Notes: generated from the sequence alone by a model not told the origin. DNA of 64,000 nt from Bradyrhizobium sp. 4 (GCF_023100905.1 NZ_CP064686.1:1922001-1986000); one strand, 5' to 3'; positions 25,313 through 33,806 are shown, numbered from the stretch's first letter. Program-made: numbers and translations.

Positions 25313-26233
25313 TTACCCAGCGCGCCCTTTCTTCTCCAATTCGCGTCCCGTCTCCAACATCAGCCGCCTGAGCCAGATCGAGCCGGGATCCATCTGTGCG
25401 CGGGTCGGGTAGAACATGAACTGCTCGTCGATGCCGGGGTCGAGCGGCGGCGTCACCGTGACGAGGCCGAGCTTCTTGGACAGCGCCCCGATCAGCCGGT
25501 GCGGCACGAAGGCGACGAGGTCGGTGCGGGCAGCGACGTGCAGCGCTTCGAGATAGCCCGGGACGACCAATGAAATGTGCCGGTCGATGCCCTTGGTGCG
25601 CAGCCAGGTGTCGATCAGGTCCTCCGGCTGGCCGCGGATAATTACTCCGACATGGCGCGCGGCCAGGAACATCTCGCGCCGTTTCAGCTTCGCAGCCACG
25701 GGATGGCCGCGCCGCACCGCCAGCGCGTCGCTGTCGGTGTAGAGCAGCTGGCGGTGAAAGCCCTTGAAGGCGTTGCCGATCGAGATCACGAGATCGATGG
25801 TGCGGGCGAACTCGGCGTGGAAAATCGCCGGTCCCCGCCACGGCACCACGTCGATTCGGACATTGGGGGCGGCCTGCGTCACCTTTTCCATCAAGGGCGG
25901 CATCAACAGCTCTACCGCGAGATCCGGCATCATCAGTCGGAATTGCCGCTCGCTGCGCGCCGCGTCGAATTCGTCCGATAGGAACAGCCCGCGCACCTGG
26001 TCGAGCGCCTGCGCCAGCGGCGCGCGCAAGGCTTGCGCCCGCGGCGTCAGCTCCATGCGCGCGCCTGTGCGGACCAGGAGCGGATCGCGAAAGATGTCGC
26101 GCAGACGCTGGAGCGCATGACTGGCCGCCGGCTGCGACAGCCCGATCCGCAAGGCGGCGCGGCTGACGTTGGCCTCGCGCAGCAGCGCGTCGAGCGCGGT
26201 CAGGAGATTGAGGTCAAGCGAATTCAAATTCAT
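25313..26233 (-). CDS. LysR-family transcriptional regulator
   Basis: A 306-residue LysR regulator. The N-terminal winged helix-turn-helix is LDALLREANVSRAALRIGLSQPAASHALQRLR, about residues 10-45 in pieces, and the C-terminal part is a periplasmic-binding-like effector domain. The start is the ATG at 26233; an in-frame ATG at 26251 adds six residues. It is divergent from an NTF2-like gene with 90 nt between starts, the usual layout for a LysR regulator and its target. The inducer is unknown. Confidence 0.92.
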   Translation of the reverse strand: MNLNSLDLNLLTALDALLREANVSRAALRIGLSQPAASHALQRLRDIFRDPLLVRTGARMELTPRAQALRAPLAQALDQVRGLFLSDEFDAARSERQFRLMMPDLAVELLMPPLMEKVTQAAPNVRIDVVPWRGPAIFHAEFARTIDLVISIGNAFKGFHRQLLYTDSDALAVRRGHPVAAKLKRREMFLAARHVGVIIRGQPEDLIDTWLRTKGIDRHISLVVPGYLEALHVAARTDLVAFVPHRLIGALSKKLGLVTVTPPLDPGIDEQFMFYPTRAQMDPGSIWLRRLMLETGRELEKKGRAG

Positions 26234-26240
26234 GAGGCGA

Positions 26241-26260
26241 ATAGATATCATATCCACTAT
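26241..26260. promoter_or_regulatory. Candidate LysR box
   Basis: ATAG (26241-26244) and CTAT (26257-26260) form an inverted repeat containing the T-N11-A spacing of LysR boxes. It lies just upstream of the lysR start and in the divergent promoter region. Confidence 0.4.
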
Positions 26261-26323
26261 CGATTTGAAGAATTTAGAGGCGGCGGCGATGATCTCGATG
26301 TTCTCACAAAGGGAGATGCCGCC

Positions 26324-26767
26324 ATGAGCGCGAGCGCCAACAAGAAGCTGATGCAGGATATCTTTGCCGCCGCCGCCAGCCGCGATCCGGCTGCGCGCGA
26401 CCGCGCCTTGTTCACCGAAAGCCTTGCCGACGACGCCAAATGGATCGTGACCGGCCAGTACTCGTGGTCGCGCACCTTTTCGGGCAAAGAAGCGATCCTC
26501 AACGACCTGCACGCCTATGTGCGGACCCGTCTTGTCGACCGGACGCGGACGGTCGCCCACCGCTTCACCGCCGACGGCGATGTCGTCGTCGTCGAAGCCA
26601 AGGGCGACAACGTCACGCCCGAAGGCGTACGCTACGACAACGACTACTGTCTCGTGTTTCGGCTCGAGGGCGGCAAGATCAAGGAGATCCGAGAATATTG
26701 CGACTCGGTGCTGACCGAGAAGGCCCTCGGCCCGTTTCCGCAAACGGCCGTAAGGGCCGCGAGCTGA
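26324..26767 (+). CDS. NTF2-like/SnoaL-like protein
   Basis: A 147-residue protein with the NTF2-like alpha+beta cone fold: DAKWIVTGQYSWSRTFSGKEAIL, then VVEAKGDNVTPEGVRYDNDYCLVFRLEGGKIKEIREYCDS in pieces, which is the characteristic strand pattern. Members bind or convert small hydrophobic molecules; the ligand here is unknown. The ATG at 26324 has GGGAG 6-7 nt upstream. The divergent LysR gene probably regulates it. Confidence 0.85.
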   Translation: MSASANKKLMQDIFAAAASRDPAARDRALFTESLADDAKWIVTGQYSWSRTFSGKEAILNDLHAYVRTRLVDRTRTVAHRFTADGDVVVVEAKGDNVTPEGVRYDNDYCLVFRLEGGKIKEIREYCDSVLTEKALGPFPQTAVRAAS

Positions 26768-27103
26768 GCGGATGAGCGGCGTCGCGTCCGCCGACCGGTG
26801 CCGTCCGCCGCGGCCGTCGATGGTCGTGTCGGTGGCGCAGGCCGGACAGGCTGCAGCGGCATGCATGACGCTGCGGGCTTCGCGCCAAGACCTTGCTCAC
26901 CTGCCGATAAAATCAGCAGATGTTGTGACATTTGACGCGTGCGCGCGCGAAAAATTTGAAGGTTCAATTAACGAGTGTCCCCCATTGTGTCGCGGTGCAG
27001 CGTGGGTCGCGAACAACGCGATCCGCGGCTGCCGGGGTGGCCCGATAAATCGCCGGAGTTGTTCGTCCGCCCGAATTGACACGCTTCTGAGTGGACAGTG
27101 GGA
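26768..27103. other. Intergenic region upstream of the chemoreceptor gene
   Basis: About 335 bases with no supported gene, repeat or RNA. An AT-richer stretch near 26940-26970 (GAAAAATTTGAAGGTTCAATTAACG in part) is the likeliest promoter area for the chemoreceptor. I see no flagellar sigma-28 or sigma-54 box with confidence. Confidence 0.35.
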
Positions 27104-29113
27104 ATGCCGAGTTTTCGTTTGCGGATCAGGGGACGCCTGTACGCAGGTTTCATGGCCTTGGTGGCGGTTGGTCTTGTGATGGCGGTGGTCGCCATCTGGA
27201 ATTTGCGGTCCGTTCAGGATCAGGTCGAAAAACTCTCCAAATTGTCGGACAGCACGGCGCGCGTCCTGGAGATATCGACCCATTTTCAGGCCATCCAGCG
27301 GGCCAATCTGCGCTACATTTACGACGCCAACGAGCCTGCGATGCGGGAGGCTGCCGAGCGAGAGACCGCGGCGACGGGGCTATTACAGCTCGGAGCAAAG
27401 GGCACCCTCTCGGAGGAGCGGCGGAAGCTCTACAACGATCTGATCGCCGACATCGCCAAAATGAAAAGCCTGCGTGATAGTCTCGGCGACGCCGTCAACG
27501 AGGCGCGGACCGGCAAAGCGACGCTGTTGCCGAGCGGCGAAGAGCTGACGGTGAAGATGGCCAAGCTGGTCGATGTGGCCCGCGCCGCCGCCGACGACGA
27601 CACGGTGTCGCTCGTCGCGGACCTCGAATCCCGGGTCCTGCTGGTTCGAATCGCGAACTGGCGCTTCCTCGCTCTGCGCGACACCAACGGCCCCACCGCC
27701 TTCAGAACCAATGTCGACAGGGCGGTGCAGCGGCTCGCAGCCGTCGAAAGGAGCCCGCAGGCGGCCGACCTTCGCTCGTCTCTGACGCCCGTGAAGACCG
27801 CCCTCGGTATCTACAAATCTGCGTTCGAAACGACCTCCGCCGCGATGCTGCGGTCCGACGAGATCTACCACAAGGATCTCGCACCGCTCATCTCCGCGAG
27901 CATCGCCAAGCTCAAGGTCACGGAAACGGCCTTGAAGACGGATTACAAGGATTCGCGCACCGCGGCCGATGCTGTGATCGACGGCACGACCTCGCTCCAG
28001 GCGATTGCGGGCGGTCTCGCCGTCCTGTTTGGACTGATCGTCGCCTTCCTGACCGCCCGCAGCATCGTGGGGCCGCTGACCTCGATGACGCGCGCAATGG
28101 GGCTGCTTGCCGGGGGCAATCTCGCCGTCGAGATCCCTTCGCGCGGCAAGGCCGACGAGATCGGCGACATGGCCAAGGCGATCGACGTCTTCAAGACCAA
28201 CATGATCGAGACGGAAAGGCTGCGCCATGAGCAGACCGCAACCGAGGCCCGGCAGGCCGAAGGCCGCAAGGCCGACATGGCCCGGCTCGCCAGCCAGTTC
28301 GAGCAGGCGGTGGGCGAAATCGTCGATACCGTATCCTCGGCATCGAACGAGCTCGAGGGCTCGGCCGGCACCCTGACCGCAACCGCGAGGCGCGCTCAGG
28401 ATCTCTCCACCGAAGTGCAATCCGCCTCCCAGGAGGCCTCGGCCAATGTGCAGGCGGTGGCCTCCGCGACCGAGGAGTTATCCTCCTCGGTGACGGAGAT
28501 CGCGCGCCAGGTGCAGGAATCGGCGCGCATTGCGGGCGAAGCCGTCGGTCAGGTGAGCAAGACCAACGCGCGCGTCAGCGAGCTCTCCAAGGCTGCAGCC
28601 CGCATCGGCGACGTGGTCGAGCTGATCAGCACCATCGCCGGCCAGACCAACCTCCTGGCGCTGAACGCCACCATCGAGGCGGCGCGCGCGGGTGAAGCCG
28701 GCCGTGGCTTTGCCGTGGTCGCCTCGGAGGTCAAGGCGCTCGCCGAGCAGACCGCGAGGGCCACCGGTGAGATCGCCCAGCAGGTTTCGGGCATCCAGGC
28801 CGCGACGGAGGAGTCGGTCGGCTCGATCAGGGAGATCAGCGGCACCATCGAGCGACTGTCGGAGATCTCGTCGACGGTTGCCGCCGCCGTGGAGGAGCAG
28901 GGTGCGGCGACGCAGGAGATCTCCCGCAACGTGCAGCAGGCGGCCCAGGGCACGCAGCTCGTGTCGTCCAACATCGGCGACGTGCAGCGCGGGGCTTCCG
29001 AGACCGGCTCGGCCTCTTCGCAGGTGCTCTCGGCGGCACGCTCGCTGTCGGCCGACAGCAACCGCCTGAAGCAGGAAGTCGCCAACTTCCTGAGCTCGGT
29101 CCACGCAGCCTGA
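27104..29113 (+). CDS. Methyl-accepting chemotaxis protein
   Basis: A 669-residue transmembrane chemoreceptor. TM1 is at about 12-34, then a periplasmic helical sensor region of about 260 residues, TM2 near 295-318, a HAMP domain beginning ARSIVGPLTSMTRAM, and a long cytoplasmic signalling hairpin. The tip is around ELISTIAGQTNLLALNATIEAARAGEAGRG, the conserved CheA/CheW contact. There is no C-terminal CheR-docking pentapeptide; it ends NFLSSVHAA. The sensor domain matches no ligand family I recognise, though it is all-helical like the four-helix-bundle group. The start is the ATG at 27104, with a GTG six bases earlier possible. Confidence 0.93.
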   Translation: MPSFRLRIRGRLYAGFMALVAVGLVMAVVAIWNLRSVQDQVEKLSKLSDSTARVLEISTHFQAIQRANLRYIYDANEPAMREAAERETAATGLLQLGAKGTLSEERRKLYNDLIADIAKMKSLRDSLGDAVNEARTGKATLLPSGEELTVKMAKLVDVARAAADDDTVSLVADLESRVLLVRIANWRFLALRDTNGPTAFRTNVDRAVQRLAAVERSPQAADLRSSLTPVKTALGIYKSAFETTSAAMLRSDEIYHKDLAPLISASIAKLKVTETALKTDYKDSRTAADAVIDGTTSLQAIAGGLAVLFGLIVAFLTARSIVGPLTSMTRAMGLLAGGNLAVEIPSRGKADEIGDMAKAIDVFKTNMIETERLRHEQTATEARQAEGRKADMARLASQFEQAVGEIVDTVSSASNELEGSAGTLTATARRAQDLSTEVQSASQEASANVQAVASATEELSSSVTEIARQVQESARIAGEAVGQVSKTNARVSELSKAAARIGDVVELISTIAGQTNLLALNATIEAARAGEAGRGFAVVASEVKALAEQTARATGEIAQQVSGIQAATEESVGSIREISGTIERLSEISSTVAAAVEEQGAATQEISRNVQQAAQGTQLVSSNIGDVQRGASETGSASSQVLSAARSLSADSNRLKQEVANFLSSVHAA

Positions 29114-29118
29114 GCCTC

Positions 29119-29150
29119 AAAAGCAAAAGGCCACGCGCATGCGCGTGGCC
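29119..29150 (-). terminator. Terminator for the minus-strand GST gene
   Basis: A perfect 22-bp palindrome (GGCCACGCGCA/TGCGCGTGGCC, 29129-29150) followed on the minus strand by TTTTGCTTTTG. It lies between the convergent chemoreceptor and GST genes; on the plus strand the hairpin has no T run. Confidence 0.8.
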
Positions 29151-29171
29151 TCGCGTTGTGACCGGACGCGA

Positions 29172-29858
29172 TCAGGCGACTTTCGTCGTCATGTGCTTGA
29201 ACATGTTGCTGCGGGCCTCGTCGTCCATCTCCGCCTTGAAGGTGAACTTGTCCTTCAGAGCGATCGCGCGCGTCGCCGCAGGCCGCGCCGTGACCTCGTC
29301 CACCAGCCGCTTGACGTTCGGGTATCGCGCGAAGGCATCGTCGCCGAGCTTGAACGGCAACATCCGTGCCCAACCCCACAGCGCCATGTCGACGATCGAA
29401 TAGCTGTCGCCGACCATGTAGCGGCGGCCTTCGAGGTGACCGTCGAGAATCTTGTAGTGACGATCGGTCTCGAACTGATAGCGGTTATGCGCGTAGTCGT
29501 GGTTCTGGTCCTTCGGCGCGAAATGCTTGAAGTGCACGGCCTGGCCCGAATACGGCCCGACGCCGGTGGCGACGAACATCAGCCATGACAGCATCTCGCC
29601 GCGAAAATTGGCGGCCGGCAGGAATTTTCCGGTCTTCTCGGCCAGATAGAGCAGGATGGCGTTGGAATCGAACACGATGGTGCCGTTGTCGTCGATCGCC
29701 GGCACCTTGCCGTTCGGATTGATCTTCAGATAGTCCGGCGTGAACTGCTCGCCCTTGCGGGTGTCGATCTTCACCGGCTCAAAGGCCAGGCCCGACTCTT
29801 CGAGATAAAGCGCGACCTTGGTCGGGTTCGGCGAGCCATTGAAATAGAATTTGAGCAT
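29172..29858 (-). CDS. Glutathione S-transferase family protein
   Basis: A 228-residue glutathione transferase related to the YghU/YfcG and phi-like groups. MLKFYFNGSPNPTKVALYLEE opens the thioredoxin fold, NGKVPAID holds the cis-Pro and FDSNAILLYLAE the glutathione gamma-glutamate contact. The C-terminal helical domain includes GDSYSIVDMALWGW, the N-capping motif of this superfamily. GGGGAG lies 7 nt ahead of the ATG at 29858. It is not close in sequence to the GST at 24609. The substrate is unknown. Confidence 0.92.
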   Translation of the reverse strand: MLKFYFNGSPNPTKVALYLEESGLAFEPVKIDTRKGEQFTPDYLKINPNGKVPAIDDNGTIVFDSNAILLYLAEKTGKFLPAANFRGEMLSWLMFVATGVGPYSGQAVHFKHFAPKDQNHDYAHNRYQFETDRHYKILDGHLEGRRYMVGDSYSIVDMALWGWARMLPFKLGDDAFARYPNVKRLVDEVTARPAATRAIALKDKFTFKAEMDDEARSNMFKHMTTKVA

Positions 29859-29990
29859 CGGGCATCTCCCCTGTGTTTGTTGGCTGAGAGTGGAGGCAGC
29901 AACATGTCCGCAAGCGGCCTTGTCTTGCCTGAACCTTATCGGGGAGGGCAACCGGCGAGTTTGCCGGGCGGTATCTGCGCGCCACGCAGA

Positions 29991-30317
29991 TCAGCCGGCG
30001 TAACAAAGGCCGATCGCCGCCGTAATGACCATGGCCGCGCCCACGACCTCCAGGCGCAGCCCGAGCCGGGTAGCGATATGCATGTCGGAAGCTCGCGCCT
30101 TGCGCTCCGATCCGCGCGCGTAGCCGTGAACGATGACGTCGTGATTGAAGCTGTCGTGGGCCTCGTTGCTGCTGGCGAGCCCGACACAGACCACGAGCAC
30201 GCCGAACAAGGCGAGGCCGAAAAATCCCAGCAGCGCGATCAGGAACATCGGAAACATGCCGAGCAGAAAGATCGGCAGCAGCGGCACCAGCAGCAATGTC
30301 TCGGACTGTCGTCGCAT
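29991..30317 (-). CDS. Small membrane protein of unknown function
   Basis: A 108-residue protein with two adjacent N-terminal hydrophobic segments (about 8-27 and 27-48), a polar middle with NEAHDSFNHDVIVHGYARGSERKARA, and a third hydrophobic helix at the C-terminus (about 88-106). I recognise no family. The ribosome site is weak, so the start is provisional. It lies 120 nt downstream of ccrM on the same strand, past a short palindrome. Confidence 0.55.
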   Translation of the reverse strand: MRRQSETLLLVPLLPIFLLGMFPMFLIALLGFFGLALFGVLVVCVGLASSNEAHDSFNHDVIVHGYARGSERKARASDMHIATRLGLRLEVVGAAMVITAAIGLCYAG

Positions 30318-30386
30318 GGGAGGACCGGTCGGGACGGGGCGCAGGCGATTAATCTAGTCCCTGCGGCGGCCGTGTTCAACCAGTCT

Positions 30387-30428
30387 CGTCATTCCGGCTC
30401 TTGCCAAGAGGCGCGCTCCGGGATGACG
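30387..30428. repeat. Short intergenic palindrome
   Basis: CGTCATTCCGG... and ...CCGGGATGACG form an imperfect inverted repeat of about 42 nt just after the ccrM stop. It resembles the other short palindromes in this window (CGTCAT...ATGACG ends) and may help end the ccrM transcript. Confidence 0.65.
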
Positions 30429-30437
30429 AAAGGAAGG

Positions 30438-31568
30438 CTACCCCGCCGCCATGCCGGCGCGGATCTCGGCGCGGAGCTCGTCGATCAGCTTGAGACCCTT
30501 CTTGGTCTCGATGTGCCAGAAGGTCCAGCCGTTGCAGGCTTGCGCGCCTTGCGCCACTGCGCCCATGCGGTGGATGGAGCCGACCTTGTCGCCGAACATG
30601 ATGGCCCCGTCGGCGCGGACCAGCGCGCCGAACTTCTTTTTGGCGTCGAACAGCTTGGTGCCGGGCATGATCATGCCACGCTCGATCAGCTCGGAGAACG
30701 CAACCCGCGGCGCTTCGCGCGCCGTCATGAACGGGGCGAGGCTTGCCTCCGGCAGCGGCTCGACCGCGGCGATGCGCGCTTGTGCGGCTTTCGCATAGGT
30801 CTTGTCGCGCTCGAAGCCGATATAAGAGCGCCCGAGGCGCTTTGCGACCGCGCCGGTGGTGCCGGTGCCGTTGAAGGGATCGATTACGAGATCGCCGGGC
30901 TTGGAGGACGACAGCAGCACGCGCGCGAGCAGGCCTTCCGGCTTCTGCGTCGGGTGCACTTTCTTGCCGTCGGCGCCCTTGAGGCGCTCCTCGCCGGTGC
31001 AGAGCGGGATCAGCCAGTCGGACCGTGCCTGCACGTCCTCGTTGGCGGCTTTCAAGGCTTCGTAGTTGAAGGTGTAGCCCTTGGCCTTTTCGTCGCGCGC
31101 GGCCCAGATCATGGTCTCGTGCGCGTTGGTGAAGCGGCGGCCGCGGAAATTCGGCATCGGGTTGGTCTTGCGCCAGACGATGTCGTTCAGGAGCCAGAAG
31201 CCGAGGTCCTGCATGATCGCGCCGACGCGGAAGATGTTGTGATAGGAGCCGATTACCCAGATCGTCGCCGACGGCTTCATCGCGCGGCGGGCGGCAAGCA
31301 GCCAGGCGCGGGTGAAATCGTCATAGGCGGAGAACGAATCGAACTTGTCCCAGTCGTCGTCGACCGCATCGACATGGGATTCGTCGGGGCGCTTGAGATC
31401 GCCCTTGAGCTGGAGATTGTAGGGTGGATCGGCGAACACGAGGTCGACCGAACCAGCCTGAAGCTTCGACATCTCGGCGACGCAATCGCCGAGGACGATG
31501 CTGTGCGAAGGAGACTCAAAATTTGTGCGGGGCGCCCTTGCAGACGCCCCGCGACGCGACTCTACCAT
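30438..31568 (-). CDS. ccrM: Cell-cycle DNA methyltransferase CcrM (GANTC N6-adenine)
   Basis: Methylates the adenine of GANTC after replication and is a core part of the alphaproteobacterial cell-cycle circuit. In 376 residues it has the beta-class motif order: DPPYNLQLKGDL at 47-58 (catalytic DPPY) first, then DPFNGTGTTG at 230-239 (SAM-binding). WVIGSYHNIFRVG, NAHET and HPTQKPEGLL are shared with the Caulobacter enzyme. The C-terminal 110 residues, including NGWTFWHIETKKGLKLIDELR, are the extension needed for specific DNA binding in CcrM. The first 18 residues exceed the Caulobacter protein. Several GANTC sites and a near-consensus CtrA site lie at and above the start. Confidence 0.95.
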   Translation of the reverse strand: MVESRRGASARAPRTNFESPSHSIVLGDCVAEMSKLQAGSVDLVFADPPYNLQLKGDLKRPDESHVDAVDDDWDKFDSFSAYDDFTRAWLLAARRAMKPSATIWVIGSYHNIFRVGAIMQDLGFWLLNDIVWRKTNPMPNFRGRRFTNAHETMIWAARDEKAKGYTFNYEALKAANEDVQARSDWLIPLCTGEERLKGADGKKVHPTQKPEGLLARVLLSSSKPGDLVIDPFNGTGTTGAVAKRLGRSYIGFERDKTYAKAAQARIAAVEPLPEASLAPFMTAREAPRVAFSELIERGMIMPGTKLFDAKKKFGALVRADGAIMFGDKVGSIHRMGAVAQGAQACNGWTFWHIETKKGLKLIDELRAEIRAGMAAG

Positions 31569-31587
31569 GACTCAAGAACTCTGACTC
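31513..31587. promoter_or_regulatory. Cluster of four GANTC sites at the ccrM start
   Basis: GACTC occurs at 31513-31517, 31558-31562, 31569-31573 and 31583-31587. Two are inside the first codons of ccrM, one touches the start codon and one is just upstream. In Caulobacter, two GANTC sites in the ccrM leader affect its timed expression. Confidence 0.7.
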
Positions 31588-31650
31588 AGGCGACGCTGTC
31601 GGCGACGCGGGACCAAACAACCGACTGACCGTTACATTGAAGCGGCAAAG

Positions 31651-31666
31651 TAAAAATCGACTTAAC
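31651..31666. promoter_or_regulatory. Candidate CtrA-binding site upstream of ccrM
   Basis: TAAA-N7-TTAAC at 31651-31666 differs by one base from the CtrA consensus TTAA-N7-TTAAC. It is 83 bp upstream of the ccrM start codon. CtrA activates ccrM in Caulobacter. Confidence 0.55.
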
Positions 31667-31803
31667 CCGCCGCTTTCGTGAATAGCTCTCACATCGCGCC
31701 TTGCACGCGGTTCGCTCCGCGCATTCGCCGTGTTTTGCAGTGTATTTCGTGTTTCTTCGCGTTGCGGCTGTGATCGGAGCGCAAAAAGACTCGAAATTCC
31801 TCT

Positions 31804-31874
31804 CGGAAAAAATTGCTCGATGCCCGGAAAAAATTGCTGGCATTGCCATGCTGTCGCACTAGGCAATAATTGCC
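31804..31874. promoter_or_regulatory. Direct repeats and palindrome in the ccrM/metallopeptidase divergent region
   Basis: CGGAAAAAATTGCT occurs at 31804-31817 and again at 31825-31838, a 21-bp period, which places both on the same face of the helix. A 13-bp palindrome GGCAATAATTGCC follows at 31862-31874, sharing the ATTGC core. It looks like an operator array; the regulator is unknown. Confidence 0.55.
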
Positions 31875-31977
31875 GAGCGGGATATTGATTAACGCAATGG
31901 AAATTTTACGTGCATGGTGCGTTGAGCTTTGCCGCCTTTGCGCCCAATGATGCCAGCCAGGACCGAGGGAAGCCGCC

Positions 31978-32910
31978 ATGCGCTACGATGATTTCCGCCG
32001 CAGCGACGACATCGAGGATCGTCGCGACGATGGTGGCGGCGGTGGTGGAGGAGGCGGGTTCGGCCTCCCCATGGGCGGCGGCGGGCTCGGCATCGGCACC
32101 ATCATCGTGCTCGGCCTGGTCGGCTACGCCTTCGGCATCGATCCGCGCATCCTGATCGGCGGCGCCGAGATCCTCACCGGCGGCGGCCAGGCGCCGTCCT
32201 ACCAGACCGATCGCCAGTCCACCTCGGCCAAGCGCGGCGCGCCGACCGACGAGATGGGCAGCATGATCTCCGGCATCCTCGGCGAGATCGACGACCGCTG
32301 GAGCGAGATCTTCCAGGCCTCGGGCCAGTCCTTTACCGGTCCGAAGGTCGTCCTGTTCCGCAACGTCACCAATGGCGGGCGCTGCGGCCGGGCGGAGTCG
32401 GCGATGGGACCATTCTATTGTCCGCCCGACAGGACCATCTTCCTCGACACCGGTTTCTTCCGCGAGGTCGAGACGCGTTTTCGCGGGTGCTCCGGCAAGT
32501 CCGCCTGTAACTTCACCACCGCCTACATCATCGCCCATGAGGCCGGCCATCACATCCAGAACCTGCTCGGCATCATTCCGCGCGTGACGCGCCTGCAGCA
32601 GCAGGCCGGCAGCAAGGCGGAGTCGAATGCGCTCCAGGTGAAGGTCGAATTGCAGGCCGACTGCTTGTCCGGTGTCTGGGTCAATCGCGAGGCGAAGAAG
32701 CGGCCGAACTTCCTGGAGCCGGGCGACATCGATGCCGCACTCACCACGGCGAGCGCGATCGGCGACGACACGCTGCAGCGCCAGTCCACAGGCCGCGTCG
32801 TGCCCGATTCCTTCACCCACGGCTCGGCCGCGCAACGCAAACAGTGGTTCATGACCGGCTATCAGCAGGGCACCGTCCAGGCCTGCAACACGTTTGGTGG
32901 CGGACAGTAG
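31978..32910 (+). CDS. Neutral zinc metallopeptidase (YpfJ family)
   Basis: A 310-residue predicted membrane-anchored zinc peptidase of the YpfJ/neutral zinc metallopeptidase family. The acidic N-terminus MRYDDFRRSDDIEDRRDDGG leads into a Gly-rich stretch and one hydrophobic segment (about 34-52), then the catalytic domain with HEAGHH at 187-192; QADCLSGVW supplies the downstream acidic ligand. The role of the family is poorly known. GAGGGAAG lies 6-7 nt ahead of the ATG at 31978. It is divergent from ccrM across a 409-bp region rich in repeats. Confidence 0.92.
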   Translation: MRYDDFRRSDDIEDRRDDGGGGGGGGGFGLPMGGGGLGIGTIIVLGLVGYAFGIDPRILIGGAEILTGGGQAPSYQTDRQSTSAKRGAPTDEMGSMISGILGEIDDRWSEIFQASGQSFTGPKVVLFRNVTNGGRCGRAESAMGPFYCPPDRTIFLDTGFFREVETRFRGCSGKSACNFTTAYIIAHEAGHHIQNLLGIIPRVTRLQQQAGSKAESNALQVKVELQADCLSGVWVNREAKKRPNFLEPGDIDAALTTASAIGDDTLQRQSTGRVVPDSFTHGSAAQRKQWFMTGYQQGTVQACNTFGGGQ

Positions 32911-32918
32911 GGGTTATC

Positions 32919-33015
32919 CGTCATCCTGAGGTGCTCGCCAATTGGCGAGCCTCGAAGGATGGCGAGCCCGTGGCCCATCCTTCGAGGCGCGCCAGAGCGC
33001 GTACCTCAGGATGAC
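32919..33015. repeat. Intergenic palindromic repeat, family E
   Basis: CGTCATCCTGAGGTGC at the left and GTACCTCAGGATGACG at the right are complementary, with inner arms CCTCGAAGGATGG and CCATCCTTCGAGG. It forms a cruciform-like structure of about 97 nt between the metallopeptidase and moaB. Confidence 0.8.
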
Positions 33016-33046
33016 GTCAGTGGGCGGGGAAAGAAGGTGCGTTGCA

Positions 33047-33610
33047 ATGACCTCCATCGACGAAACAAAACAGTTCGTCCCGCTCAACATCGCGGTGCTC
33101 ACCGTCTCGGACACGCGCGCGCTCGCGGATGATAAATCCGGCCAGACCCTGGCCGACCGTCTCCTTGCGGCTGGCCATCATCTCGCCGCGCGCGAGATCG
33201 TCACCGACGACGTCGAGGCGATCCGCGCCGTCATCCGCCGCTGGATTGCGGAGGCAGGCGTCGACGTCGTTATCACCACCGGCGGCACCGGCTTCACCGG
33301 GCGCGACGTCACGCCGGAGGCGGTCGAGCCCCTGTTCGAGAAACGCATGGACGGTTTCTCGATCGCGTTCCACATGCTGAGCCACGCCAAGATCGGCACG
33401 TCGACGATCCAGAGCCGCGCCACGGCCGGCGTCGCGGGCGCAACCTACATCTTCTGCCTCCCAGGTTCGCCCGGTGCCTGCCGCGACGGCTGGGACGGCA
33501 TCCTCAAAGCCCAGCTCGACTACCGCACGCGTCCCTGCAATTTCGTCGAGATCATGCCGCGCCTGGACGAGCACCTGCGCCGGCCGAAGGCGCAAGGCGC
33601 GACGGTGTAG
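33047..33610 (+). CDS. moaB: Molybdenum cofactor biosynthesis protein B
   Basis: A 187-residue MogA/MoaB-fold protein that adenylylates molybdopterin before molybdenum insertion, or a paralogue of that enzyme. TTGGTGFTGRDVTPEA is the family nucleotide/molybdopterin loop, and LPGSPGACRDGWDGIL a second conserved block. The ATG at 33047, with AAGAAGG about 9 nt upstream, is chosen over an in-frame upstream start that would fall within the repeat at 32919-33015. No other molybdenum-cofactor genes are adjacent. Confidence 0.92.
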   Translation: MTSIDETKQFVPLNIAVLTVSDTRALADDKSGQTLADRLLAAGHHLAAREIVTDDVEAIRAVIRRWIAEAGVDVVITTGGTGFTGRDVTPEAVEPLFEKRMDGFSIAFHMLSHAKIGTSTIQSRATAGVAGATYIFCLPGSPGACRDGWDGILKAQLDYRTRPCNFVEIMPRLDEHLRRPKAQGATV

Positions 33611-33617
33611 TTGGACA

Positions 33618-33779
33618 TCCCTTCTCCCCTCATGTCCGCCGAAGCGAAGCGTCGGCTATGGCGCCGGATGAGGGGTCTCTGTCCATTTGCACAGATGCTT
33701 GCGGAGACAACCCCTCACCCTAGTGAGTGTGTGTCTGCCAGCGTCGCTGCCCTCTCCCGCAAGGGGCAAGGGCATATTT
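33618..33779. repeat. Intergenic palindromic repeat, family A (copy 2)
   Basis: Shares GGCGCCGGATGAGGGGT, GAGACAACCCCTCACCCTAG and CCCTCTCCCGCAAGGGGC with the copy at 23011-23172. Its left arm is more diverged. It lies between the convergent moaB and MarR-GNAT genes. Confidence 0.85.
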
Positions 33780-33806
33780 ATGCGCATCTCGCCCGCTGTT
33801 GCAGCA

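Noticed and set aside
29877..31628. Plus-strand open frame opposite ccrM (583 codons)
   Set aside because: Antisense to the clear ccrM gene and the small membrane protein; no domain.
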